Source: Cyanobacteriota bacterium SRBZ.bins.94.201705
GTDB taxonomy: Bacteria; Cyanobacteriota; Cyanobacteriia; Cyanobacteriales; Cyanobacteriaceae
DNA: 64,000 nt
Assembly: GCA_030549855.1 (NCBI GenBank)
Contig: JAUQQP010000034.1
Coordinates: 1-64,000, forward strand
Reading direction: 5' to 3'
Shown here: piece by piece, positions 9,712 through 19,391 of the stretch
Layout: every line of letters starts with the position of its first letter
Position numbering within the stretch: the first letter of the stretch is position 1
The notes under the pieces: generated by a model
Told to the model about the DNA's origin: nothing
Databases searched by the model: none
The model's input: only the letters and a program-made list of their open reading frames with translations
Program-made: the position numbers and the translations under genes

Positions 9712-9960
9712 GGAGGGGGTGGGTGACAGGTGAAGAGACTGTCAGAACACTTGTGCTGGCCAAAAAATAGATGATAAAAATAAGCAGTAAGAGGGAGGGA
9801 AAAAAGGGGAAGAAAGCGGGGGTAAGAACACTTATGTAAGAGGACAATGGTATTATAAAAAAAAAATAAATAATGCCGGAAATACCGGAGGGAAGAGATA
9901 GGAAGAAGGGGAAGTTTGGGTAAACTGGCACTAAAAGAATCCAGCAGAGGGGGAGAGACA

Positions 9961-10458
9961 ATGAATAAATATTGGCTATTACTCCGACTGTGCCAGTGGA
10001 AAAATGGTAGGGAAAAAGGCTTCACTCTGATAGAACTACTAGTGACGATAATAATCATAGGCATTTTGACGGCCATTGGGATGCAAAACTACATCTACCA
10101 GGTGGGGAGGGCAAGGGAAACAGAAGCCAAAAACCATCTAGGTGCTATTGCCAGAGGACAACAAGCGTACCACTGGGAACATGGGGCATTCGCCGAGACT
10201 CCCCAACAGTTGGGCCTGGGTATGAATCCTAAATACTACAATATAACTACTGAGTTATACGATACCTATGTGAAACACCAAGCACAGGCCGTCAGTCCTG
10301 AAAAAGACCAGGTTAGGAATTACGCTATTGGGGTGTACTACAATAATGGAAGTTATGCCATCTCCTTTTGTCAATCCTTGGAGGTGAATGGTACTGTGAA
10401 TGTGGGGGATACCCCCGATGCCAACTGTGTAGGGCCCAATACCGTAAGGATAAAATAG
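9961..10458 (+). CDS. Type IV pilin-like protein, second copy
   Basis: The 165-residue product carries a class III signal peptide cleaved after Gly20 and before Phe21, with Glu25 at +5, in GFTLIELLVTIIIIGILTAI. Two C-terminal cysteines (Cys137, Cys156) match the spacing of the pilin at 127-648 and could form a disulfide loop. The ATG at 9961 follows GGGGGAGAGACA, a clear ribosome site; an in-frame extension to 9916 is not needed. The similarity to the first pilin marks them as paralogs, but the middle regions have diverged. It may be a minor pilin. Confidence 0.92.
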   Translation: MNKYWLLLRLCQWKNGREKGFTLIELLVTIIIIGILTAIGMQNYIYQVGRARETEAKNHLGAIARGQQAYHWEHGAFAETPQQLGLGMNPKYYNITTELYDTYVKHQAQAVSPEKDQVRNYAIGVYYNNGSYAISFCQSLEVNGTVNVGDTPDANCVGPNTVRIK

Positions 10459-10500
10459 TAGCTGGAGGAAGTCTCACTGCCTTTTGGGGTTGAGTGGCAA

Positions 10501-11109
10501 TTAGGGAAGTGGGTTGTCGGCATTATGCCCTTTCCTTCCCCGTAGGTGTTGCCGTCGCCACTCGGTGGAGCTACGTAAGGCAATCCATAGTAGTAGTAAG
10601 GCAATCAAGCCTCCCTGTTTAGGCGCCTTTAGAGAAAAAATTATCAATAGCGCCGATAGCAAATCCTCAATGAAAATCACCACTAAGGGAATTCTACCTA
10701 GACGGAAAAACCAACCTACCTGTACTAGTTTTAATACTAAGGCCAGTAACCCCCCCACTAATCCCAATAACCACACCGGCGATAGGGACACTGCCAACAG
10801 TCGGGCCACCGTTACCGCCAAAAATCCTCCTACTATGGGACTAGCTAGCAATTGTACTATTTGAATTGCCCTAAGGCCCATTAGTCTTTTGTTGCCCACT
10901 AACTCAAATAATGACCAACTAATCAGTATTCCCACAATCACCTGAAGGTGTAAGGAGGGAAAAAGGGGGATATCCCGTCTTTCCAGCTGTACTAATACCA
11001 CAATTAACAGGGGTAACCCCACTCTTAATCCCCCTGCTGCTGAGGCGGATAGAATTGCCAATGCTTCTATTATGCTTATGTCCTCTAGGTTTATGAACAC
11101 AGATAACAA
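10501..11109 (-). CDS. DUF4126-family membrane protein
   Basis: The 202-residue protein has about five hydrophobic segments and begins with the signature LSASAAGGLRVGLPLLIVVL, typical of DUF4126 proteins. The C terminus is basic (EWRRQHLRGRKGH). It is an integral inner or thylakoid membrane protein of unknown role. The start is uncertain: the longest form uses TTG at 11109, with a GTG three codons later, and no clear ribosome site decides between them. It converges with the pilin gene and is divergent from sodB. Confidence 0.75.
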   Translation of the reverse strand: MLSVFINLEDISIIEALAILSASAAGGLRVGLPLLIVVLVQLERRDIPLFPSLHLQVIVGILISWSLFELVGNKRLMGLRAIQIVQLLASPIVGGFLAVTVARLLAVSLSPVWLLGLVGGLLALVLKLVQVGWFFRLGRIPLVVIFIEDLLSALLIIFSLKAPKQGGLIALLLLWIALRSSTEWRRQHLRGRKGHNADNPLP

Positions 11110-11214
11110 TTACTTTAGTTTTTCGTTTTTACTATCAGTTTAGATTATATCCCGTTGTGTCTAGGTGCCTCTTCCGCTAGGATCGTCACTAGTAACCGAG
11201 ACGAACAACATCCT

Positions 11215-11820
11215 ATGGCTTATCAACTACCCGCTCTCCCTTACGATTATTCTGCCTTAGAACCATATATTTCTAGGAGGACTTTAGAATTCCACCACGA
11301 CAAACACCATGCCGCCTATGTCAACAACTTCAATCAGGCGGTGGCTGGCACCGATTTAGACAACAAACCCATAGAAGAGGTTATCAAAATTACCGCCGGT
11401 GACCCCTCTAAGGTTGGTATATTTAATAATGCCGCCCAAGCTTGGAATCACAGTTTCTATTGGCTTTGCATGAAACCCAATGGGGGTGGCACTCCCACTG
11501 GCGCCTTGGCTGATAAAATCAAAGAAGACTTCGGCAGTTTTGAGAAGTTTGTAGAAGAGTTCAAAACAGCCGGTGCCACTCAATTCGGCAGTGGTTGGGC
11601 TTGGCTTGTATTGGACAATGGTAAACTGAAAGTCACCAAAACCCCCAACGCCGACAACCCCATGACTAGTGGCCAAATCCCTCTTCTCACCATGGATGTA
11701 TGGGAACATGCCTACTATCTAGATTATCAAAACCGTCGTCCCGACTACATCAACGACTTCATCACCAAACTCATCAACTGGGACTTCGTTGCTGAGAATT
11801 TTGCCAAAGCCATGGGCTAA
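11215..11820 (+). CDS. sodB: Superoxide dismutase, iron type
   Basis: The enzyme dismutates superoxide to hydrogen peroxide and oxygen in the cytoplasm. All four metal ligands are visible: His27 (EFHHDKHH), His79 (WNHSFYW), and Asp161 and His165 (DVWEHAYYLDY). The glutamine in AAQAWNH and the motif GATQFGSGWAWL favour iron over manganese. The 201-residue length is normal. The ATG at 11215 begins MAYQLPALPYDYSALEP, the usual family start, so the 20-codon upstream extension is rejected. It belongs with the other oxidative-stress genes in the window (two PrxQ proteins). Confidence 0.96.
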   Translation: MAYQLPALPYDYSALEPYISRRTLEFHHDKHHAAYVNNFNQAVAGTDLDNKPIEEVIKITAGDPSKVGIFNNAAQAWNHSFYWLCMKPNGGGTPTGALADKIKEDFGSFEKFVEEFKTAGATQFGSGWAWLVLDNGKLKVTKTPNADNPMTSGQIPLLTMDVWEHAYYLDYQNRRPDYINDFITKLINWDFVAENFAKAMG

Positions 11821-11908
11821 TTTTTACATATCTTGTATCATGGTGCAATCTTAGTTCTTGCTCTGTTTCCTTTTGATTTTTTCCATTTGGTCCCCATTAT
11901 CTAGGGGA

Positions 11909-12265
11909 CTATATTTTTTTATTTTCAGATTCTCGGGGAAAGCCACAGCAAATATCTTTGCCCAGGCGACGGAGAAGAATGTCACTCACCGCATTGGCAA
12001 CGGCAAACTCGCTATAGAAACTATTACGAAAGTCAAAAAGTCTCATCTCGGTTATAATAGCAATTACAATGGCCCCTAACTCGTCCTCTCCTTCCAAGCG
12101 GTGACGAATATAAATGTCTGCCGCCTTGCTGGCAATAGTCTCATTTATCACTTCTGGGATATACTCATTGTCTAACCACCTCCGTAGGGTTTCTTGTAAC
12201 CACATCCTCTCGGTTTGAGCATCCTCTACTGGCGGCAGAATAATAGGTGGAATCGGCACAGACAT
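11909..12265 (-). CDS. Conserved-looking hypothetical protein, cyanobacterial
   Basis: The 118-residue product is soluble and acidic to neutral. It has a proline-rich start (MSVPIPPIILPPVED) and a helical body including RMWLQETLRRWLDNEYIPE and LGAIVIAIITEMRLFDF. The pattern of conserved-looking hydrophobic helices suggests a real gene. I do not recognise a named domain. It is divergent from aat and convergent with sodB. Confidence 0.6.
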   Translation of the reverse strand: MSVPIPPIILPPVEDAQTERMWLQETLRRWLDNEYIPEVINETIASKAADIYIRHRLEGEDELGAIVIAIITEMRLFDFRNSFYSEFAVANAVSDILLRRLGKDICCGFPRESENKKI

Positions 12266-12320
12266 GATTAAATTAGATACTACCTGTTTTCCCTAATTAT
12301 ACACAGCCAGCTTCTAGTTT

Positions 12321-12920
12321 ATGATTGACATTGCCGCCATCATCCAGGGATACGCCCAGGGGAATTTTCTAATGGCAGACGAAAATCAACGGCTAGCCTG
12401 GTATTCTAGCAATCGTCGTGCCCTTATTCCCCTTGACGACAGATTCCGTTATCCCAAATCCCTCCGTCGCCTCCTCAATAAAAATATGTTTTCTGTAGCT
12501 ATTAACCGCGATTTTCTGGGTGTATGTCTCGGCTGTGCCAATCGTCCAACTACCTGGATTTCCCCAGAATTGATAGAAATCTACCTGGAATTGAATAAGG
12601 CCGGATGGGCTTATAGTTTTGAAACCTGGTTAGATGGACAACTGGCAGGGGGAATTTTAGGTATTGTCATCAGGGGGGCATTTATCGGGGAATCTATGTT
12701 TTATAATGTCCCCAATGCTTCAAAGGTAGCAATGGTAAAACTAGTAGCCCACTTGAGAAAACAAGGCTTTGTCCTATTCGATGCCCAGCTGCAAAACCCC
12801 CACCTGGAAAGATTCGGCGCCTATGTAGTCAGCCACAAGGAATATCTACAACTTTTGGCCAAAGCCCTTGCTAAACCCTGCACCTTTCTGGTAGACGAAA
12901 AGGAATTAAACTCCCTATAA
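12321..12920 (+). CDS. aat: Leucyl/phenylalanyl-tRNA-protein transferase
   Basis: This enzyme transfers Leu or Phe from aminoacyl-tRNA to proteins with N-terminal Arg or Lys and so marks them for ClpS/ClpAP degradation (bacterial N-end rule). The sequence shows the typical start [20 protein letters not shown], the central [20 protein letters not shown] and the conserved GESMFYN and [18 protein letters not shown] motifs. The length of 199 residues is usual for cyanobacterial Aat, which lacks part of the N-terminal domain of the E. coli enzyme. Confidence 0.93.
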   Translation: MIDIAAIIQGYAQGNFLMADENQRLAWYSSNRRALIPLDDRFRYPKSLRRLLNKNMFSVAINRDFLGVCLGCANRPTTWISPELIEIYLELNKAGWAYSFETWLDGQLAGGILGIVIRGAFIGESMFYNVPNASKVAMVKLVAHLRKQGFVLFDAQLQNPHLERFGAYVVSHKEYLQLLAKALAKPCTFLVDEKELNSL

Positions 12921-13081
12921 AGCCCCACCCCCATCTAATATCCTAATCAGATTGTAGAATAGAAATAAGAATAATACTTGGCCTGATTGGATAATTTACT
13001 CTTATCATGGTAGTAGGCAATCGGGATTCCACTGTAGTTGCCACAGCAGCCGTCGTCAGGAATTGAGTGGACTTGAGGTAG

Positions 13082-14287
13082 ATGACTTCCAATCAAGAAA
13101 AATCTTCAAATGTAATACCATTTAGAGAGTTCAATGCCGCCAAACAGACGGGGTTTTTTGAAAACCTAAAACAGCCCCGTTTTACGGGTAGATTGCTGTT
13201 TACAGGGCCAAAAAATGTTCAGTGGGTATTTTATCTGTACCTGGGGAGACTAGTATACGCCACAGGTGGGAATCACCCTGTGCGGCGATGGCGGCGCAAT
13301 GTGATTGCCTATCTGCCCAATGTCCCCCCCCAAATGACCGCTATACAAGATGATCTCGACCAAATACAAATCCAGGGAGAGGAGGACTGTTGGGAATATG
13401 AATTGTTATGCTTTTGGGTAGATAAGGGCAAAATCACCCTCGAACAAGCCTCTAAATTTATTCGTAGCACTATTGTAGAGGTCTTGTTCGACATGACCCA
13501 GGCAATGCAGGTAAGTTGTCAACTGAAGCCAGACAAGGACTTACCCTTCCCTACCCGTCTGGTACTGCTGGATGCGGAACAGTTGATCGCCGAAGCCCAG
13601 AAACTATGGCACGCCTGGCAGGCAGCTAAAATAGCCGATCGCTCCCCAGATATGGCCCCCATCATCGCCCAACCCCAAGAATTAAAGCAACAAACTAAAC
13701 CCCAGGTATACCAAACCCTCTGCCAGCTTCTAGACGGGCAACACACCCTCAGGGATTTGTCAATACGGATGAAAAAAGATGTAGTTACAGTAACCCGTTC
13801 CCTATTACCATATGTTCAAAGGGGTTTTGTCCGTCTCATAGAAATACCCGACTTGCCGCCGCCGAAAATCTCAAAACCAGAAGCCGAAACGGTAAACCAG
13901 AAAATCACCATAGCCTGCATTGACGACAGCCCACTTATCTGTCAAACCATGGAAAAAATCATCACCGGCGCGGGTTATAACTTTATCGGCATCAACGACG
14001 CTCTTAGGGCTATTGCTATTTTACTATCTAAAAAGCCAGACCTCATATTCTTAGACCTAGTCATGCCTAATGCCAACGGCTATGAGATTTGCAGTCAGTT
14101 ACGCAAATTAACATTTTTTAAAAATACCCCTATTGTAATCTTGACCGGCAATGATGGTATAGTAGATAGAGTAAGGGCTAAGATGGTGGGCTCTTCCGAC
14201 TTTTTAAGCAAGCCCATCGATGCCAATTTGGTCTTAGAAACCATACGTAAACACCTAAAGTTGGGAGTTAACCCTCCCCAAGCCTAG
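13082..14287 (+). CDS. pilG: PatA-type response regulator (PilG/PixG-like)
   Basis: The 401-residue protein has an N-terminal PATAN-type domain (about residues 15-240, including GFFENLKQPRFTGRLLFTG and LGRLVYATGG). A C-terminal receiver domain follows (about 275-395) with the phosphoacceptor Asp325 in DLIFLDLVMP, an acidic pair in CIDDS and a Lys in FLSKPID. PatA-type regulators head the chemotaxis-like operons that control type IV pilus motility and phototaxis. It is followed by a CheY-like gene and a CheW-like gene in the same order as pilG-pilH-pilI of Synechocystis. The alternative is the pixG paralog; sequence alone does not decide. Confidence 0.85.
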   Translation: MTSNQEKSSNVIPFREFNAAKQTGFFENLKQPRFTGRLLFTGPKNVQWVFYLYLGRLVYATGGNHPVRRWRRNVIAYLPNVPPQMTAIQDDLDQIQIQGEEDCWEYELLCFWVDKGKITLEQASKFIRSTIVEVLFDMTQAMQVSCQLKPDKDLPFPTRLVLLDAEQLIAEAQKLWHAWQAAKIADRSPDMAPIIAQPQELKQQTKPQVYQTLCQLLDGQHTLRDLSIRMKKDVVTVTRSLLPYVQRGFVRLIEIPDLPPPKISKPEAETVNQKITIACIDDSPLICQTMEKIITGAGYNFIGINDALRAIAILLSKKPDLIFLDLVMPNANGYEICSQLRKLTFFKNTPIVILTGNDGIVDRVRAKMVGSSDFLSKPIDANLVLETIRKHLKLGVNPPQA

Positions 14288-14366
14288 ACGGTTTCCTAAT
14301 GGGTGTTGTCATGGGATAGGTGGTATTTAAATCATACATACAACAGACAAAAATAGAGGTAAGACT

Positions 14367-14729
14367 ATGGGAAGTGTACTAGTAGTCGAGGATTCTGCCA
14401 CCGAAAGAAAAATTCTCAGCAGCTATCTCCAAGAATTGGGCGTCACCGTCGCCACCGCCGAAACCGGTGAGGAAGCCCTAGAAAAAATCCACGCCAGTCG
14501 TCCAGACCTCATAGTACTTGATGTAGTATTGCCAGGGAAAAGTGGCTTTGAGGTGTGCAGAGAGTTAAAATCCAATGAGGAAACCAGTAAAATCCCTATT
14601 ATCATCTGTTCTACCAAAGGCAGTGAGATGGACAAGTTTTGGGGGATGAAACAAGGGGCAGATGCCTATATTGCTAAACCCGTGAATAAGGAAGAATTCC
14701 AAGACGCCGTCAAAAAACTCCTCCGCTAG
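14367..14729 (+). CDS. pilH: CheY-like response regulator (PilH/PixH-like)
   Basis: A stand-alone receiver domain of 120 residues. The acidic pocket is in VVEDSATERK, the phosphoacceptor is Asp52 (DLIVLDVVLPGKSGFEV), the Thr/Ser switch is in IIICSTKGSE, and the conserved Lys is in YIAKPVNKEEF. It lies 79 bp after the PatA-type gene and probably belongs to the same operon. It would receive phosphate from a CheA-type kinase, which is not encoded in this window. Confidence 0.88.
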   Translation: MGSVLVVEDSATERKILSSYLQELGVTVATAETGEEALEKIHASRPDLIVLDVVLPGKSGFEVCRELKSNEETSKIPIIICSTKGSEMDKFWGMKQGADAYIAKPVNKEEFQDAVKKLLR

Positions 14730-14930
14730 ATTCCACCCCCCTTTGTTTGCCTGTCACCTTGAGGCAGTGCTACCTACAAACCTTGTGCCAAACATTATCA
14801 GGTGACGTTACTTCAGACATTTGAGAGGGTGGAGTCCCCCATTTTTTTTGCTAGTATAAGTCAAAAGTATAACTCCAATGGGATGGTTAAAATAGGTTAG
14901 GTAAGGTAAGGCAAAAAGCCCCCTAAAGGA

Positions 14931-15461
14931 ATGACACAGGCAAAAGGCTCAGTTTCCGGGAAGACAGATACCTACAGGGAACAACAATTTTTACGCTTTC
15001 TCCTCCTGCCAGACACCCACCTGATGATTTCCCTTAAAGAAATCGCTGCCGTCTTAAAAATCCCCCTCGGCCAAATTGTACCCATCCCAGAATTGCCCCC
15101 CTGGGTAATGGGGATTTATAACTGGCGGGGGCAAATCATTTGGATGGTTGACTTGGGACAGCTATTGGGATTCACCCCCTGGCATCAACAGGCTTCTGTT
15201 ACCTCCTTCCACAAGGCCATTGTAATCCACCCCAGCGAACAAAACCCCAGAATCCAAGCCACAGGAGATTTATTGGGCTTGGTGGTAAGTGAAGTTAATG
15301 ATATTGAATTGTGTAATCCCGCCCAAATCCACTCCCCCCCCTCCTCTGTAGTTACCCCAGAATTGGCCCCTTTCCTCCGAGGCTACTGGCTAAAAGACAA
15401 CGGCGACATCATCATTACCCTCGACGCCGACGCCATCTTCTCCGCCATGCCCAAGGAATAA
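14931..15461 (+). CDS. pilI: CheW-like coupling protein (PilI/PixI-like)
   Basis: The 176-residue protein is a single CheW domain: FLRFLLLPDTHLMISLKEIA, then VPIPELPPWVMGIYNWRGQI and VDLGQLLG. It should link a methyl-accepting receptor to a CheA kinase. It is third in the pilG-pilH-pilI order. In related genomes a pilJ/pixJ chemoreceptor follows directly; here the next gene is an oppositely oriented methyltransferase ending 12 bp away. A 200-bp gap precedes it, so it may have its own promoter. Confidence 0.88.
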   Translation: MTQAKGSVSGKTDTYREQQFLRFLLLPDTHLMISLKEIAAVLKIPLGQIVPIPELPPWVMGIYNWRGQIIWMVDLGQLLGFTPWHQQASVTSFHKAIVIHPSEQNPRIQATGDLLGLVVSEVNDIELCNPAQIHSPPSSVVTPELAPFLRGYWLKDNGDIIITLDADAIFSAMPKE

Positions 15462-15472
15462 CTCCCACTGCC

Positions 15473-16399
15473 CTACGGTTTCCTCGCTACCACCACCCGG
15501 TGACGGACACTAATGGTAGTAATAGTCGGTTTTTCAAAGCCAGCATCCCTCAGCGCTGATTCTATATCTAGGGTAAAATATTCGTCCAAATAGGGCTCTG
15601 TACTCTTGAGGAGGGTAAATACATAGCGGGGCATCTTCTTATATACCTCCGACTGGGGATTCATGTCCATCATGGCAAAATAACCCCCCCGTCTCAAAAT
15701 CCGCGCCGCCTCCCTGATAATATTTATTGCAGCCATCTGGGGCAATTCATGAAACAGCAAGAAAGCCGAAACTAACTCAAAGGATTCTGCTGGCAAACCA
15801 GTATCCTCCGCTGCCCCATGTAACCAGCGAATTTTCTTGCCCTTTTGTCTACTCTGATAATTGGCCACCGCTAAGAAGTAGGGAGATAAGTCCAATCCCG
15901 TAATCTCACTATCAGGAAAGGCCTCACTTAGGGCAAAGGTGCTTAATCCCACCCCACAGCCAATGTCCAAAATCCTCTGAGGCTTATAGGCTAGCAGTTT
16001 TTGCAACTGTTGACCATAATTGCCCCGCAACAGCCTATCCCCATCTATTGACGGCGTTTTACTATACACAGTGGAATGAACACTATAAGAGGCACACTCC
16101 AACTCCCAAGCTGCCTCCCATTCCAAATTCCCCTTGTCATAAGAGTGAAATGATGTAAGATAATAGGAGGGGTACTTCACCCCCTCATTCATCACCTGAG
16201 CCATTTCCTTTTCCCAGTCATTGTTCTCCTTTAGGGCTTTCAGCTTTTCATGCCAGGGTACTCCTATTTTATAAGCCCTCTTGACAATCATGTCCCTTGC
16301 CCTGCCCCTTGCCCAGTCGTGGATTGGCTTTATCGCTAATAGGCTATTAATCAGTCGGCCAGTCCAGTCTATTATCCCAGTTGTCTTAGCAGTTACCAT
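15473..16399 (-). CDS. Class I SAM-dependent methyltransferase
   Basis: The 308-residue protein has a helical N-terminal region of about 130 residues. A Rossmann-type methyltransferase domain follows, with motif I ILDIGCGVGLSTFALSEAF, the acidic loop GLDLSPYF, and the later LVSAFLLFHELP and ARILRRGGYFAMMDMNP. This resembles UbiE/COQ5-type small-molecule methyltransferases. The substrate cannot be told from the sequence. It occupies the place where a chemoreceptor gene stands in the pil operons of relatives, but on the opposite strand. Confidence 0.85.
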   Translation of the reverse strand: MVTAKTTGIIDWTGRLINSLLAIKPIHDWARGRARDMIVKRAYKIGVPWHEKLKALKENNDWEKEMAQVMNEGVKYPSYYLTSFHSYDKGNLEWEAAWELECASYSVHSTVYSKTPSIDGDRLLRGNYGQQLQKLLAYKPQRILDIGCGVGLSTFALSEAFPDSEITGLDLSPYFLAVANYQSRQKGKKIRWLHGAAEDTGLPAESFELVSAFLLFHELPQMAAINIIREAARILRRGGYFAMMDMNPQSEVYKKMPRYVFTLLKSTEPYLDEYFTLDIESALRDAGFEKPTITTISVRHRVVVARKP

Positions 16400-16726
16400 A
16401 CACTCCTCTCAATGTCAGTCAAATCCTATGTTTTATCTTTATGCCTCTTCTCCCAAAAAACAACAAATGTAAAGAAACATGAAGCCCCTATTAAAGTGTT
16501 ATCGCTAGATAGTTAAATAGCTATAGTGCTTTACAAGGGGGGAAGGGAGAGGAGGGCAAGGTCAGTAAAAAAAATTCACAAAAGTTAAGAGAGTGTTCTA
16601 TCATAATAGAGTATGAGCTGTGCCATTGTGCCCTAGGATACTCTTTTCACACAGGGCGCCTAATCGGAACTAGACTTTTACCGAGTAACAACAGGAAAAG
16701 ACTGTCGAGTTGTACTGTTTTTTTTG

Positions 16727-16732
16727 TATAAT
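16727..16732 (+). promoter_or_regulatory. Candidate -10 element of the sigma factor gene
   Basis: A perfect TATAAT lies 55 bases before the sigma factor start. No good -35 stands at the standard spacing, so an activator or an alternative sigma is likely. The intergenic stretch 16400-16786 shows no other gene. Confidence 0.4.
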
Positions 16733-16786
16733 AAATAATTCTGCAATCTCGTCGTTGTAAGAGAGTGTAGTTGTCGGGGAGAAAAT

Positions 16787-17743
16787 ATGCAAGCACTAAC
16801 AAAGAATATTGATACCATCAGAGTGTATTTAAAGGAAATAGGACGTATTCCTCTGTTGAGCAAAGAGGAGGAAATTCTCCTGGCCAAAGATATTCAACAG
16901 TTAGTGGCTTTGGAGAAAAAAAGAGAAAAACTCAAGAAGGAATTGGGAAGAGAGCCGACTAAAAGCGAATGGGCTCAAGCGGCAAAAATCACGGAAAAAG
17001 AATTAGAACAAAAAATAAGCAAGGGGGAAAGGGCAAAAAGAAAAATGGTAGAAGCCAACCTCCGGCTGGTGGTATCTATTGCCAAAAAATATGTGAAAAA
17101 TAACCTGGATTTGTTAGACTTAATTCAAGAGGGGACCATTGGTATGCAAAGAGGGGTAGAAAAATTTGACCCCACCAAGGGTTATCGTTTCTCCACCTAT
17201 GCCTACTGGTGGATACGTCAGGCCATAACTAGGGCAATTGCGGAAAAAAGTAGGGCTATCCGTCTACCTCTCCACATCACCGAAAAACTAAACAAAATCC
17301 GTCAAACCCAACGGAAACTGTCCGAAGAAAAAGGACGCCCTGCTACCCTGGCCGAATTGGCTGAAGCCCTAGAATTAACCCCTGAACAAGTCAAAGAATT
17401 CCTAGGAAAAGCCCGTCAACCCCTCTCCCTCGACTTGAAGGTAGGAGATAACAACGATACTGAATTGGGAGAGTTACTGGAAGACAAGGGACAATCCCCA
17501 GAAGAATTTGCTGATTATGCTTGCTTACAAGTAGACTTAAGAAATATGATCTCCGAGTTAACCCAGCAACAACAGGATGTAATTAGACTCCGTTATGGCC
17601 TAGATGACGGTAAACCCCTAACCCTGTCCAAAATAGGTTCCATCCTCAACATTTCTAGAGAAAGAGTTAGACAAATCGAAAGAGAAGCCCTTACTAGATT
17701 ACGGAAACGTAAGGAAGTAATTGAAGAATACATCGCCGGCTAG
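16787..17743 (+). CDS. Group 2 sigma-70 factor (SigB/SigD-like)
   Basis: The 318-residue protein contains region 1.2 ([20 protein letters not shown]), region 2 ([20 protein letters not shown], then the -10 recognition [19 protein letters not shown]), region 3, and region 4 ([20 protein letters not shown]). There is no long acidic N-terminal region 1.1, so it is a non-essential group 2 sigma rather than SigA. Length and features resemble SigB/SigD, which redirect RNA polymerase under stress, nitrogen or light changes. The exact subtype needs a tree. Confidence 0.9.
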   Translation: MQALTKNIDTIRVYLKEIGRIPLLSKEEEILLAKDIQQLVALEKKREKLKKELGREPTKSEWAQAAKITEKELEQKISKGERAKRKMVEANLRLVVSIAKKYVKNNLDLLDLIQEGTIGMQRGVEKFDPTKGYRFSTYAYWWIRQAITRAIAEKSRAIRLPLHITEKLNKIRQTQRKLSEEKGRPATLAELAEALELTPEQVKEFLGKARQPLSLDLKVGDNNDTELGELLEDKGQSPEEFADYACLQVDLRNMISELTQQQQDVIRLRYGLDDGKPLTLSKIGSILNISRERVRQIEREALTRLRKRKEVIEEYIAG

Positions 17744-17819
17744 TAAAAAAGCACCGCCTGGCAGGGAAATCTGCATTAAACTCTATTTAGATAAAAACTA
17801 TTGTGAGGCAGAAAAGACA

Positions 17820-18917
17820 ATGCAAGACAAGTTGATGTTAATGATTCCTGGCCCCACCCCGGTGCCCGAAAGAGTATTATTGGCTATGGCTAGACATCCT
17901 ATAGGCCATAGAAGCGGCGAATTCAGCAAAATCCTAGAGGAGGTGATGGCCGGGTTAAAATGGTTACACCAGACTCAAAATGAAATCTGTATCCTCTGTG
18001 CCTCGGGCACTGGGGCTATGGAGGCGGGAATCATTAACTTCCTTAGCCCGGGGGATAAGGTATTAGTGGGAAACAATGGCAAATTTGGCGATCGCTGGGC
18101 CAAGTTAAGTCGTGCCTTTGGCCTAGACGTGGAGGAAATTACTGCCGAATGGGGTAAGGCCTTAAATCCAGAAGAATTCAGGGAAAAACTGGAAGCCGAC
18201 AAAGAGAAGAAGATTAAAGCCGTCATTGTCACCCATTCGGAAACCTCCACTGGCGTTTTAAACGACTTAGAAACCATCAACAAACACGTAAAGGCCCATG
18301 GGGAAGCCCTCATTATCGTGGATGCCGTTACCAGTCTGGGGGCAGTAAATGTACCTGTAGACGAGTGGGGCTTAGACGTAGTGGCATCCGGTTCACAAAA
18401 AGGTTACATGATCCCCCCGGGCTTGGGTTTCGTGGCGGTGAGTGAAAAGGCGTGGAAAGCCTATGAAAAAGCCACCCTCCCCAAATTCTATCTGGACTTG
18501 GGGGCCTATCGCAAGGCCAATGCCAAGAATAGTACCCCCTTTACTCCCCCAGTAAACCTGATTTTCGCCCTCAAAGAGGCATTAGCCATGATGAAGGAGG
18601 AGGGGTTGGAAAACATCTTTGCCCGTCATAAACGCTTAACCCAACTCACCCGTGAGGGAGTGAAGGCCTTGGGATTGCCCCTGTTTGCCCGTGACGAAGA
18701 CGCCGCCTTGGCCATCACCGCCGTCATCCCCGACAGACACGACGCCGAAACCATCCGTGCTACCATGAGGAAGAAGTTTGACATCGCCCTAGCCGGTGGA
18801 CAAGACCATCTTAAGGGCAAAATCTTCCGTATTGGCCATTTAGGCTTTGTTTCTGAAAGAGATATTCACACTGTACTAGCCGCCCTCAGGGAAACCCTTG
18901 CCGAATTGAGTTCCTAG
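17820..18917 (+). CDS. Alanine-glyoxylate / serine-pyruvate type aminotransferase
   Basis: This is a PLP-dependent class V aminotransferase of 365 residues. The start MQDKLMLMIPGPTPVPERVL is the family's usual N terminus. PLP contacts are visible in CASGTGAMEAG and IVDAVTSLGA, and the Schiff-base lysine is Lys194 in SGSQKGYMIPPGLG. In cyanobacteria this protein is often called the 42-kDa soluble hydrogenase subunit, a historical misnomer; an aminotransferase role in glycolate/serine metabolism is more likely. The ATG at 17820 is preferred because upstream in-frame sequence overlaps the sigma gene and lacks family similarity. It contains the window's HIP1 octamer (18088-18095). Confidence 0.92.
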   Translation: MQDKLMLMIPGPTPVPERVLLAMARHPIGHRSGEFSKILEEVMAGLKWLHQTQNEICILCASGTGAMEAGIINFLSPGDKVLVGNNGKFGDRWAKLSRAFGLDVEEITAEWGKALNPEEFREKLEADKEKKIKAVIVTHSETSTGVLNDLETINKHVKAHGEALIIVDAVTSLGAVNVPVDEWGLDVVASGSQKGYMIPPGLGFVAVSEKAWKAYEKATLPKFYLDLGAYRKANAKNSTPFTPPVNLIFALKEALAMMKEEGLENIFARHKRLTQLTREGVKALGLPLFARDEDAALAITAVIPDRHDAETIRATMRKKFDIALAGGQDHLKGKIFRIGHLGFVSERDIHTVLAALRETLAELSS

Positions 18918-19040
18918 GGTTTATAATTTTCGGGACAAGGACAATCCCTATCCCCACCAACCCCCGGGCAAAACAAGCCCCACCTGGCAAAAACAAGCCC
19001 TGTGCCTATTGCCGGGGGATAGAGACAGGCCCTATCCCCA

Positions 19041-19343
19041 TTAATCCCTGTCCACGCCCCCGTTTTGTAGATTTTTCCTGGCCTCCTTCAACATTTCAAC
19101 GAGGGTGTGATGGGCGTCTTTTGCGTCTTCCAAGGTGTGGTCAAACTCTATTCTGAGGGGTTGCTCGTCGTTTCCATCTATGCTTAAATACATGGCTTGG
19201 TTGTCAATGGACAGCATCTTGGCAGTTTTAAAATTGTCTAATTTGCCAAAATATTGAGCATATAAAATCAGGGCATCCCCATGGTCTTCATTCATATGTT
19301 TGCAGATGCGGGCACTTACCTGGGGAGTAATGACTTCTCTCAT
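19041..19343 (-). CDS. DUF2470 domain protein
   Basis: The 100-residue protein matches the DUF2470/HugZ C-terminal type: an ARICKHMNEDHGDALILYAQ start with the conserved His-Met-Asn-Asp-His, then a beta-rich middle and a helical tail. In larger proteins this domain is linked to heme binding or flavin reductase-like folds; the stand-alone form is common in cyanobacteria. The 123 bp between it and the aminotransferase contain short GC-rich repeats (AAAACAAGCCC twice). It is divergent from trmJ. Confidence 0.85.
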   Translation of the reverse strand: MREVITPQVSARICKHMNEDHGDALILYAQYFGKLDNFKTAKMLSIDNQAMYLSIDGNDEQPLRIEFDHTLEDAKDAHHTLVEMLKEARKNLQNGGVDRD

Positions 19344-19391
19344 GGCACTATGAATCCATTAGACAACAGAATATGTAGGCAATTATAGCCG

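Larger units (their letters stand above)
8691..9960. other. 1.27 kb non-coding region with repeated promoter-like leaders
   Basis: No credible gene is seen between glgC and the pilin at 9961. The region is purine-rich on the plus strand. It holds three sigma-70-type promoters listed separately. The two leaders following 8936 and 9683 resemble each other around CTGGCCAGAATTTAGATG (about 9000) and CTGGCCAAAAAATAGATG (about 9757), each followed by a run of G and A. This suggests a duplicated pilin leader whose first gene was lost. A 41-codon open stretch with no start codon ends at about 9630; I do not call it a gene. Confidence 0.5.

Noticed and set aside
9519..10076. 185-codon minus-strand frame before and over the second pilin
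   Set aside because: It overlaps the pilin signal region, is low-complexity and has no ribosome site or domain.
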